A stretch of DNA of 64,000 nt, taken from contig JAWKKG010000002.1 of the NCBI GenBank assembly GCA_041393395.1, forward strand, positions 248,001 to 312,000. Reading direction: 5' to 3'. This DNA comes from JAGQIB01 sp041393395. Its GTDB lineage: Bacteria > ARS69. The notes beneath the pieces were generated by a model, which did no database searches, was not told where the DNA came from, and saw only the letters and a list, made by a program, of their open reading frames with translations. The position numbers and the translations under genes were made by a program. Shown piece after piece: positions 35,523 to 42,545 of the stretch. Within the stretch, counting starts at the first letter, position 1. Every line of letters starts with the position of its first letter.

Positions 35523-36787
35523 TGCGCCACCGCACCGTGTCGATCGCGTTCGCCTGCGTGTTCGTGCTCCTGGGTTCGTCGCTCGTGTCCGCGAAGATGC
35601 TGGTCCCGATGGACCTCACCCAGAAGAACCATCTCAAGGCATACGGGCTCGCGTTCTGGAGTCTCACTCAGGGTTCGAACGTGGAATGGCTCCTGAACTA
35701 CCGCGGCGGCGCATTCCTCATGGAGGACCTCGAGATCCTGCGTCGTCGCGCGGTGATCATGGGCGTCACGTTCGAGGAGATCTCCCCGGGCAACGAAGCG
35801 TCGATCCGCAAGGAGATCGAGAGCGAGAACATGGAAGCGGTGTTGCTCGAGAAGCCGCCGCGCGTCGCGATCTACACGCCGCCCGACAAGCAGCCCTGGG
35901 ACGATGCGGTCACGCTCGCGCTCACGTACGCCGAGGTTCCGTACGACACGATCTGGGACGAGGACGTCCTGGACGGACGTCTCTCCGAGTACGACTGGCT
36001 GCACCTGCACCACGAGGACTTCACCGGCCAGTACGGCAAGTTCTACTCGAGTTTCCACGCGGCTGCCTGGTACCAGCGCCAGCAGACGCTGTACGAGCAG
36101 CTCGCCCGCAAGGCCGGGTTCCGCAAGGTGAGCGAGCACAAGAGCGCCGTGGTCGAGGTCATCCGGGAGTTCATCGCGCGGGGCGGATTCCTGTTCGCGA
36201 TGTGCTCCGCGACGGACACGTTCGACATCGCGCTCGCGGCCCGCGGGGTGGACATCGCCGGTACGGTGTACGACGGGGATCCGCCGGACCCGAACTGCCA
36301 GTCGCGTCTGGACTACGGTCGCACCGTGGCTTTCGAGGGGTTTCACGTCATCACGGACCCGATGGTCTACGAGTTCTCCGATCTCGACACGTCGAACTAT
36401 GCCGTCGCCCGCGGCGCGGTGGCGGACTACTTCACGCTGTTCGAGTTCTCGGCGAAGTACGATCCGATCCCCACGATGCTCACGCAGTGTCACGTCGGTG
36501 TGGTGAACGGATTCCTGGGTCAGACCACCGGCTTCAAGAAGTCGTTGCTGAAGTCCGGCGTGACCGTTCTCGCCGAGGTCGAGGGGGCCGACGAGGTGAA
36601 GTACATCCACGGCAAGCTCGGTCGCGGCACCTGGACCTTCCTCGGGGGGCACGATCCCGAGGACTATCAGCACGCGGTCGGCGACCCGCCGACGGACCTG
36701 GCGAGGTATCCGAATTCGCCCGGGTACCGACTGATCCTCAACAACATCCTGTTCCCGGCCGCCAAGAAGAAGCCCCAGAAGACGTAG
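35519..36787 (+). CDS. Exported protein of unknown function (often labelled asparagine synthetase B-like)
   Basis: A 422-aa protein with a signal peptide (IAFACVFVLLGSSLVSAKM). The mature N-terminus reads VPMDLTQKNHLKAYGLAFW and then VEWLLNYRGGAFLMEDL, a stretch I associate with secreted proteins of Ignavibacteria/Bacteroidetes-type genomes that carry the database name asparagine synthetase B. I see no asparagine-synthase domain here. Instead, motifs such as VAIYTPPDKQPWDDAV, DWLHLHHEDFTGQYGKF and FIARGGFLFAMCSATDTFD look like an amidotransferase-like or DUF4159-like fold. The gene overlaps the TPR gene by ATGA, so it belongs to the same unit. The function is unknown, and the name asparagine synthetase should not be trusted. 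Confidence 0.7.
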   Translation: MMRHRTVSIAFACVFVLLGSSLVSAKMLVPMDLTQKNHLKAYGLAFWSLTQGSNVEWLLNYRGGAFLMEDLEILRRRAVIMGVTFEEISPGNEASIRKEIESENMEAVLLEKPPRVAIYTPPDKQPWDDAVTLALTYAEVPYDTIWDEDVLDGRLSEYDWLHLHHEDFTGQYGKFYSSFHAAAWYQRQQTLYEQLARKAGFRKVSEHKSAVVEVIREFIARGGFLFAMCSATDTFDIALAARGVDIAGTVYDGDPPDPNCQSRLDYGRTVAFEGFHVITDPMVYEFSDLDTSNYAVARGAVADYFTLFEFSAKYDPIPTMLTQCHVGVVNGFLGQTTGFKKSLLKSGVTVLAEVEGADEVKYIHGKLGRGTWTFLGGHDPEDYQHAVGDPPTDLARYPNSPGYRLILNNILFPAAKKKPQKT

Positions 36788-36788
36788 A

Positions 36789-36802
36789 CCGGCCGCGGCC
36801 GG
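36789..36802. repeat. 14-bp GC palindrome right after the cluster
   Basis: CCGGCCGCGGCCGG is a perfect palindrome starting 2 bp after the stop codon at 36787. It could form a small hairpin in the mRNA end; no T-run follows. Confidence 0.35.
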
Positions 36803-36822
36803 CCGGCGGCGCAGATCCGTTC

Positions 36823-36876
36823 TTGACTGCGGCCAGCGAATCGCCGATATTGCCGAATCGCCAGGAGGTTCGGCAA
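36823..36876 (+). promoter_or_regulatory. Promoter and operator-like repeats for the SatD-DUF3307 unit
   Basis: TTGACT (36823-36828), a 17-nt spacer, then GATATT (36846-36851). Two direct repeats of CGAATCGCC lie at 36837-36845 and 36854-36862. An 8-bp inverted repeat, TTGCCGAA (36850-36857) with TTCGGCAA (36869-36876), ends exactly at the ATG and encloses the AGGAGG ribosome-binding site (36863-36868). The arrangement fits control by a dimeric DNA-binding protein or by mRNA structure. Confidence 0.6.
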
Positions 36877-37587
36877 ATGAGCCGAAGTGAGACTTACTTC
36901 GCCGTGATCGGTGATCTCGTGGCTTCCCGCGAGTCGGCCGATCGCCCCCGCCTGCAGGAACGCCTCCGGGCGATCCTTGGAGAGGTGGGGCCCGCTCTCG
37001 CGGACCGGAGCCTGCGTGCGGGGCCGTCGATCAGCGCCGGGGACTCGTTCCAGGCCCTTTTCGACGCGCCGGACGCCCCGGGGGACTCGCGCGGGCCGGC
37101 CGGCGCCGGCGTCGTGGAGCTGCTCCGCGAGGTCTCCGAGCGGCTGGAGCCCGACCCGGTGGCGTTCGGCCTCGGATTCGGGGAGGTCACGACCCCCGTG
37201 ATCGGCGTGCCCGTCCACGAAGTCGACGGTCCGTGCTTCCACCGCGCGCGGGCCGCGCTCGCGGTGGCGAAGCGGGAGGATCGCTGGGCCTTCGCGCTCG
37301 CCCACGATCCGGAAGGCGACGCGGTCGTCTCCTGGGTCTCCGCCGTGAACGCCACGCTGCGGGCGGCCGGCGACCAGCGACGTCGCTGGACGGAACGTCA
37401 GCGCGAGGTCGTCCGCGCCCGTCGCGCCGGGCGCCTGCAGAAGGAAGTGGCCGAGGAGCTCGACGTCTCGCCGTCCGTCGTGAGCGAGGTCCTGAAGGCC
37501 GCCCGCTTCGATCTCGTGCTCGAGCTCGATGCCGCCGCCGCGACGCTTCTCGACTTCGTGCCCCGTCTCACCGGGAGGAACCCGTGA
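36877..37587 (+). CDS. SatD-like protein with C-terminal helix-turn-helix
   Basis: A 236-aa cytosolic protein. The N-terminal two thirds match the SatD family (YFAVIGDLVASRES, the later ISAGDSFQALFD, VAFGLGFGEVTTP and CFHRARAALAVAKRE). The C-terminal part (about residues 165-215) is a helix-turn-helix (RQREVVRARRAGRLQKEVAE then ELDVSPSVVSEVLKAA). SatD is named from the Streptococcus mutans sat operon, where its biochemical role is not known. The HTH and the palindrome overlapping its own ribosome-binding site suggest autoregulation. The downstream DUF3307 gene overlaps by GTGA, a pairing I regard as recurrent for SatD proteins. ATG start with AGGAGG 8 nt upstream. Confidence 0.78.
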   Translation: MSRSETYFAVIGDLVASRESADRPRLQERLRAILGEVGPALADRSLRAGPSISAGDSFQALFDAPDAPGDSRGPAGAGVVELLREVSERLEPDPVAFGLGFGEVTTPVIGVPVHEVDGPCFHRARAALAVAKREDRWAFALAHDPEGDAVVSWVSAVNATLRAAGDQRRRWTERQREVVRARRAGRLQKEVAEELDVSPSVVSEVLKAARFDLVLELDAAAATLLDFVPRLTGRNP

Positions 37588-38306
37588 GCCCCGCGTCGGC
37601 CGCGCTCGCGGCGCTGCTGTTCGCCGGCCACGCGCTCGGTGATTTCGTTCTCCAGACGCGGTGGATGATCGAGCGCAAGAACCGCTCCGCCGGATTGCTG
37701 GCGCACGTCGCGACCGTGGCCGGAGCCCATCTCGCGATGCTCGCGCCGTGGTTCGGCGTCACGGTCGCCCTCGCCATCGGCGCGGTGGCGGCCGCGCACC
37801 TGCTGGTGGACATCGGGAAGGGGCTCGTCTCCCGCCGCTGGCCGGAACGGGATCTCGAGTGGTTCACGATCGATCAGGCGCTGCACGTCGCGATCCTGTG
37901 GATCGCGTGGCGCTGGCTCGCGCCCCGCGTGGACCTGACGTCTTCGCTGATGGGGATCGGGGACGACGGCTGGTTCCGGTTCGGCGTCCTCGTCACCGCC
38001 TACGCGTTCAATCTGAACGGCATGTCCGCGGTCGTGACGCACGTGCTCGCGCGGCTGAAGCTCCTGCCGCGCGAATCGGGACCGTCCGCGGGACGTCTCA
38101 TCGGCGTGCTCGAGCGGATGTTCGCGGTCACGCTCGTGTACCTCGGGCACTGGGATGCGCTCGGGTTCCTCGTGGCGGCGAAGTCGCTCGCGCGGTTCCG
38201 CGATCTCGACGAGCGCCGGCGGGCCGAGTACTACCTCGTCGGGACGCTCGTGAGCCTGTTCGGCGCGACGCTCACGGCGCTGATCCTGCGCGCGATTCTC
38301 GGCTGA
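37584..38306 (+). CDS. DUF3307 family membrane protein
   Basis: A 240-aa polytopic membrane protein with about six hydrophobic segments. The DUF3307 hallmark is at the N-terminus: LLFAGHALGDFVLQTRWMIE followed by RKNRSAGLLAHV. Next come helices AHLLVDIGKGLVSRRW (polar residues in the segment) and FTIDQALHVAILWIAWRW, and a C-terminal part with AKSLARFRDLDERRRAEYYLVG. The conserved H, D and Q in the first and third segments look like a functional polar cluster within the membrane. The GTG start overlaps the satD-like stop (GTGA). No function is established; co-expression with a SatD-like regulator is clear from the overlap. Confidence 0.8.
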   Translation: MSPASAALAALLFAGHALGDFVLQTRWMIERKNRSAGLLAHVATVAGAHLAMLAPWFGVTVALAIGAVAAAHLLVDIGKGLVSRRWPERDLEWFTIDQALHVAILWIAWRWLAPRVDLTSSLMGIGDDGWFRFGVLVTAYAFNLNGMSAVVTHVLARLKLLPRESGPSAGRLIGVLERMFAVTLVYLGHWDALGFLVAAKSLARFRDLDERRRAEYYLVGTLVSLFGATLTALILRAILG

Positions 38307-38508
38307 CCACCGGAGATCATGGTGCGACCCGAAGCCGCGCGCTGTCTCGGAGTACCAACGGTTCCCAGTTTCGCCCAGTCGACCGAAGAGTCCGCTTTTC
38401 GAGCGCAGTCGAGGCCAGCAATCCCCGCGAAACGCCGGTTGGCCGCGACCCGGGAGCCTCAAGCCGACGCGACGAGTCCCCGATCCTCGGATCGGAGGGT
38501 CCTCGCTC

Positions 38509-39180
38509 ATGCTCCTCGGTCTGCTGATGGTCCTGGCGGCGGCTCCGGCCGACGCGAATCCCCCGGTCGTCGTGAGCGGCGTCGTGCGCCGGCCGCCGGC
38601 CGTGCTGGCAGCGCCGCCCGCGCCCTCACGCTACCGGGAGCGGGGCCGACACGATTCGGAGCAGTCGACCGAGTCCGCGGGAGCGGGCTGCGCGTGCAAT
38701 CCCGGGCTCTTCGCCGTCGTCGAGATCACCGGCGAGAATCTTCCCGCTCCGGACCTCACGATGCGTCCGCCGACGATGGCGCAGAAGGATCGGATGTTCG
38801 TGCCCTCGGTGCTCGCGGTACCGGTCGGCGGATCGATCGAGTTTCCGAATCAGGATCCGTTCTTCCACAACGTCTTCTCGTACTCCAAGACGAAGAAGTT
38901 CGATCTCGGGCGCTACCCGGAGGGCGAGTCCGCCTCGGTGACGTTCCTCGAGCCCGGCATCGTTCCCGTCTTCTGCGAGATCCACTATTCGATGCGCGCG
39001 TACATCCACGTCGTGGACACTCCGTGGTACGACGTGACGGCCGAGGACCGTCGCTTCGAGATCGCGGGTGTGCGTCCCGGTGAGTACACGATCCGGGTGT
39101 GGCAGGAAGGTCTGCCCGATCTCGTGCGACCGCTCGTGGTGGATGCCGGCGCGGACTCGGTCTGGGTGGAGATCCCGTGA
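38509..39180 (+). CDS. Secreted cupredoxin-like protein
   Basis: A 223-aa protein with a short signal peptide (LLMVLAAAPADANP), a Pro/Arg-rich segment with CAC at about residues 63-65, and a cupredoxin domain at about 70-170. Type-1 copper ligands are all present: H120 (PFFHNVFS), C156, H159 and M162. The C-x2-H-x2-M spacing (FCEIHYSM) is that of amicyanin-type proteins. A small carboxypeptidase-regulatory-like domain follows (FEIAGVRPGEYTIRVW). Proteins of this kind are often called methylamine-utilisation protein in databases, but no methylamine dehydrogenase genes are near. The stop overlaps the start of a histidine kinase (GTGA), so it may be an extracytoplasmic copper or redox partner of that sensor. 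ATG start with GGAGGG 9 nt upstream. The 202-bp gap before it shows no clear promoter. Confidence 0.78.
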   Translation: MLLGLLMVLAAAPADANPPVVVSGVVRRPPAVLAAPPAPSRYRERGRHDSEQSTESAGAGCACNPGLFAVVEITGENLPAPDLTMRPPTMAQKDRMFVPSVLAVPVGGSIEFPNQDPFFHNVFSYSKTKKFDLGRYPEGESASVTFLEPGIVPVFCEIHYSMRAYIHVVDTPWYDVTAEDRRFEIAGVRPGEYTIRVWQEGLPDLVRPLVVDAGADSVWVEIP

Positions 39181-40940
39181 GGGGTCCGCGCTCGCTGCTC
39201 GCGCGCTATCTGATCTTCCTCGCCGCCGTCGTCGCCGCTCTCGCGACCGGGGCGTTCCTGATCGTGGAGCACGTGATTCAGGCCGCGCTCGAGGACCTGT
39301 TTCGCCAGCGCCTCGCGCGCGTCGAGGACGTGGTGCGGGAGTACGGTCGGGGCAGCGAGCTCGTTCGCGCACGCGAGCTCGAGGCGATGCTCGGGTCGCC
39401 GCGCTTCCTCGCCGCGCTCGAGACGGCCGACCCCGCCACGCTCGAGCACGAGGTCCCCACCCAGCCGGTGCTGTCCTCCGCGCGGCTCGTGGTCGTCGCC
39501 GATCCCGCGGGGCGGGTCCTCTGGGGCACACCGGACTGGGAGCGCGACGGGGAAGCGGTGCAGGGGCTGTTCGCCGATCTCGTGGCGGGCGACTTCCGTC
39601 GCGCGATCGTGTCGGCGGAAGAAGGCCCGGTAGAGATCGTCGCCACGAACGTCACCGCGAACAACGGTCTCACGATCGGCTGTGTCGCGGTCGGCACCGT
39701 TCTGTCCGAAGTGTGGGCCGAGGACCTGAGGCGCCTCACCGGATTCGACGTCGTGCTCACGCTGGGCGACCGCGTGCTCGACGTCCGGGCGGATCACCCG
39801 CTCACGCTGCTGCCCCGGACGCTCCTCTCGGCCGAACCGGGGCGCATCGAGCGCGTGCGCGAGGACGGGCACGAGGTGCTCGTGAATCACGTCACGGACG
39901 AAGGCACCGGCCTGGACATCCTGTTCGTGGCGAGCGTGCAGGACGCGATCGCTCCGCTGCGGGAACGGGTCCGGCGGCTGCTCGTGTTTCTCGGCGTGGG
40001 CGGCGGTCTGCTCGCGATCGTACTCGTCTACGCGTTCACGAACCGTCACGTGGGTCAGCAGCTCCACCGCCTCATCGCGGCGGCGGAGCGCATCGGGCGC
40101 GGCGAGCTCGACGTCCCGGTCCTGCCCGGCAGCAACGACGAGCTCGGTCAGCTCGCGCTGGAGTTCGATCGCATGCGCGAGGAGATCCGTCGGCAGCGCG
40201 ACGAGGTGGAGGTCGCGCACCAGGCACGGGTCCGCTCCGAACGCATGGCAACCGTGGGACAGATGGCCGCCGGCATCGTGCACGACTTCAAGAACCCGAT
40301 GGCGGTCGTGCTCGGCACGACGGATCTGATCGAGCAGCGAAACTCCGATGATCCGCGGCTCGCGCGCCAGTGCCGGGTGATCCGCGGGCAGGTGGAGCGG
40401 ATGGTCACGCTCACCCGCGATCTGCTCGAGTACGCGCGCGGCGAGGTCGCCCTGGAGCCGACGGACGTCGACCTCGATGACTGGACGCGGGAGATCGTGG
40501 AGGCGCACGAGGAATCGTACCGGCGCGCGCAGCTCACCCTGCGGGTGGCCGGTCGCGCGGGCCTCCGTCTCCGGATCGATCCGAGCCGGATGCGTCGGGT
40601 GGTGGACAATCTGCTGAACAACGCGCGCGAGGTCTCCACTGCCGGGCAGGAGGTGACGCTCGGCTGGAGCGAGGATCGGGAGTCGGTGTCCCTCTGGGTG
40701 CGTGACCAGGGGCCGGGCGTGCCGGCGGCGATTCGCGAGCGCCTGTTCGAGCCGTTCGTCACTTCGGGCAAGGTCGGTGGCTCGGGGCTCGGTCTCGCGA
40801 TCTCGCGCAAGATCACGGAAGACCACGGCGCACGACTCGAAGTTCGCGATGCGCGAGAGGGCGGCGCGACGTTCGTCATCATCCTGCCGGCGGCGGCCCG
40901 TCTGCCCGAGCCGGCGGTCACGGGAGGAGTCACGACATGA
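39177..40940 (+). CDS. Membrane sensor histidine kinase
   Basis: A 587-aa kinase. There is one membrane segment near residues 8-30 (YLIFLAAVVAALATGAFLIV), a periplasmic sensor region of about 230 residues, and a second segment near 268-288 (LLVFLGVGGGLLAIVLVYAF). HAMP follows (IGRGELDVPVLPGSNDELG), then HisKA with H369 in GIVHDFKNPMAVVLG, and the ATPase domain (N box VVDNLLNNAREV, DQGPGVP, GGSGLGLAISRKI). GTG start overlapping the cupredoxin stop; the stop overlaps the porin start. No response regulator is encoded in the window, so the partner must be elsewhere. The tight coupling to a cupredoxin and a porin suggests sensing copper, a redox state or a small substrate in the periplasm, which is inference. 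Confidence 0.88.
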   Translation: MRGPRSLLARYLIFLAAVVAALATGAFLIVEHVIQAALEDLFRQRLARVEDVVREYGRGSELVRARELEAMLGSPRFLAALETADPATLEHEVPTQPVLSSARLVVVADPAGRVLWGTPDWERDGEAVQGLFADLVAGDFRRAIVSAEEGPVEIVATNVTANNGLTIGCVAVGTVLSEVWAEDLRRLTGFDVVLTLGDRVLDVRADHPLTLLPRTLLSAEPGRIERVREDGHEVLVNHVTDEGTGLDILFVASVQDAIAPLRERVRRLLVFLGVGGGLLAIVLVYAFTNRHVGQQLHRLIAAAERIGRGELDVPVLPGSNDELGQLALEFDRMREEIRRQRDEVEVAHQARVRSERMATVGQMAAGIVHDFKNPMAVVLGTTDLIEQRNSDDPRLARQCRVIRGQVERMVTLTRDLLEYARGEVALEPTDVDLDDWTREIVEAHEESYRRAQLTLRVAGRAGLRLRIDPSRMRRVVDNLLNNAREVSTAGQEVTLGWSEDRESVSLWVRDQGPGVPAAIRERLFEPFVTSGKVGGSGLGLAISRKITEDHGARLEVRDAREGGATFVIILPAAARLPEPAVTGGVTT

Positions 40941-42070
40941 TCTCACGCGAAGGAGCGCACCGCATCGGGGCGCTCACGCTCGTGCTCGGCTTCATGCTCG
41001 CCGGAGCACCGGTGCGCGCGGAGATGACGCTCAGCGGGCTCGTCGATCTCGTCGGGAAGGTGTCGGACCCGGACTACACGAACGTCACGTTCGGGGGCAC
41101 CTCGAATCTCGATGCGGTGCGGGGGCGCCTGTTCCTCGACGCGACGGTGGCGGAGAACGTCGACGCGTTCGGCCAGGTGCTCGCGACCGACGCGGCCGGC
41201 TTCACGCTCTACGGCGCGTACGTGCGCATCCGGGATGTCGGCCCGACGCAACTCCAGCTCGGCATCATCCCGACTCCGATCGGGAACTGGGGCCCGCGGA
41301 CGTACAGCGATCGGAATCCGCTCGTGGGCGTGCCGCTCGTCCAGAACCACCACACCTCGTTCCGGACCCGCGACCGCATGACGCTCGACGATCTGCTCGC
41401 GAACCGGGACACGCGCGCGAGCGGCGGTCTTCCGATCCTCTACGACAACTGCTGGAACCTCGGCGCGGAGATCTCCGGCGAGGTCGGCGCATTCGACTGG
41501 TCCGTCGCGGCGCTCGCGGGATCCCTCGCGAAGCCGTCCCGCGAGCAGACGAAGGACGTTCCGATGGGCACCGGTCGACTCGGGTGGTGGATCGGGCCGG
41601 GGCTGTGCCTCGCCGCGGACGGCTGGGTGGGCCCGTACCTGGACGACGGCGTAGAGTGGCTGGCCGACGAAGGCATCGACCCGAACGACTATCTGAGTGG
41701 CGGCTTCGGCGGGGACGTGTACGCGTCGTTCCGCTACCTCGATCTGCACTCCGAGGTCTACCGCGCGTTCTGGGAGGCGCCGGGGTTGCCGGACCTGTGG
41801 ATCACGTCCGGTTACGTGGACGCGAAGTACAAGCTGATGACGCGATGGTACGTGGCGGCGCGAGCCGAGTTCTTCGAGCCGGACCGCGTCGATCTGCCGG
41901 GGGGCGGCGCCGAGCGCTGGGACTACCCGGTGGAGCGTCTCGAGTGGGGGGTGGGGATGAAGCCGGCGCCCCGCGTCACCGTGAAGGCGGTCGCGCAGCA
42001 CAACCGATCCCGCGACACCGATCTCCTGGACGCCGATCACTACGTCCTGCAGTTCTCGGCCGGGTTCTAG
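40937..42070 (+). CDS. Predicted outer-membrane porin-like protein
   Basis: A 377-aa protein with a signal peptide (LGFMLAGAPVRAEM) and a barrel-like body: alternating strands (LFLDATVAENVDAFGQVLAT, AYVRIRDVGPTQLQLGIIP) with aromatic girdles and the C-terminal motif HYVLQFSAGF. Ending in Phe is the signature recognised by the BAM machinery. The middle has TPIGNWGPRTYSDRNPLVG, a segment seen in phosphate-selective or general porin-type proteins, where the trimer face is formed. It overlaps the histidine kinase by ATGA. Substrate is unknown. It meets the YbaN-like gene tail to tail with only 15 bp between stops. Confidence 0.75.
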   Translation: MISREGAHRIGALTLVLGFMLAGAPVRAEMTLSGLVDLVGKVSDPDYTNVTFGGTSNLDAVRGRLFLDATVAENVDAFGQVLATDAAGFTLYGAYVRIRDVGPTQLQLGIIPTPIGNWGPRTYSDRNPLVGVPLVQNHHTSFRTRDRMTLDDLLANRDTRASGGLPILYDNCWNLGAEISGEVGAFDWSVAALAGSLAKPSREQTKDVPMGTGRLGWWIGPGLCLAADGWVGPYLDDGVEWLADEGIDPNDYLSGGFGGDVYASFRYLDLHSEVYRAFWEAPGLPDLWITSGYVDAKYKLMTRWYVAARAEFFEPDRVDLPGGGAERWDYPVERLEWGVGMKPAPRVTVKAVAQHNRSRDTDLLDADHYVLQFSAGF

Positions 42071-42085
42071 CGTCTCGCCCCGGCC

Positions 42086-42520
42086 CTAGTCCGGCGCGTT
42101 CGCGGGCTGCTCCGTGAGACGTGGTTCACGCGTGACCGGCAGCCGCGAGACGAAGACGAACGCCACGCTTCCCATCACGCCGAGCAGGACTCGCACCGCG
42201 GTGGACGGCGCGAAGAACGCGATCGTGCTCCCGAACGTGACCAGGATCAGGATCTGTGCGGTCACGCGGGCCCGGCGCGGTACGGTGCGATGCTGCCGCC
42301 ACTCCCTCAATACCGGTCCGAGGGTCGGGTTCGAGAGCAGCCACACGTAGAATCGCTCCGAGCCTCGCGCAAAACAGGCGGCGGCGACGAGCAGGAACGG
42401 TGTCGTCGGGACGAGCGGCAGGAAGATCCCCGCGACGCCGAGCGCCACGAAGATCCACCCCACCACGATCAGCAGCGCCCGGACCGCCGGGTTCCCGTGC
42501 AGACGGATCTCGTCCTTCAA
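42086..42520 (-). CDS. DUF454 (YbaN-like) inner-membrane protein
   Basis: A 144-aa protein with three or four membrane segments. The DUF454 signature is clear: RALLIVVGWIFVALGVAGIF, then LPLVPTTPFLLVAAACFARG and FYVWLLSNPTLGPVLREW. It lies 25 nt downstream of the RND pump gene and on the same strand, so it is probably the last gene of the efflux operon. YbaN proteins have no assigned biochemical function. Confidence 0.85.
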   Translation of the reverse strand: MKDEIRLHGNPAVRALLIVVGWIFVALGVAGIFLPLVPTTPFLLVAAACFARGSERFYVWLLSNPTLGPVLREWRQHRTVPRRARVTAQILILVTFGSTIAFFAPSTAVRVLLGVMGSVAFVFVSRLPVTREPRLTEQPANAPD

Positions 42521-42545
42521 GGTCGGCCCTCCCAGGGAACCGAGT

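Noticed and set aside
35519..36787. Calling the exported protein an asparagine synthetase
   Set aside because: It has a signal peptide and no asparagine-synthase or N-terminal amidohydrolase motif; the name appears to be a propagated label.
38319..38508. A possible small protein start (CGGAG, ATG at 38319) before the cupredoxin gene
   Set aside because: The frame continues as an antiphase shadow through the cupredoxin gene and has no protein-like features.
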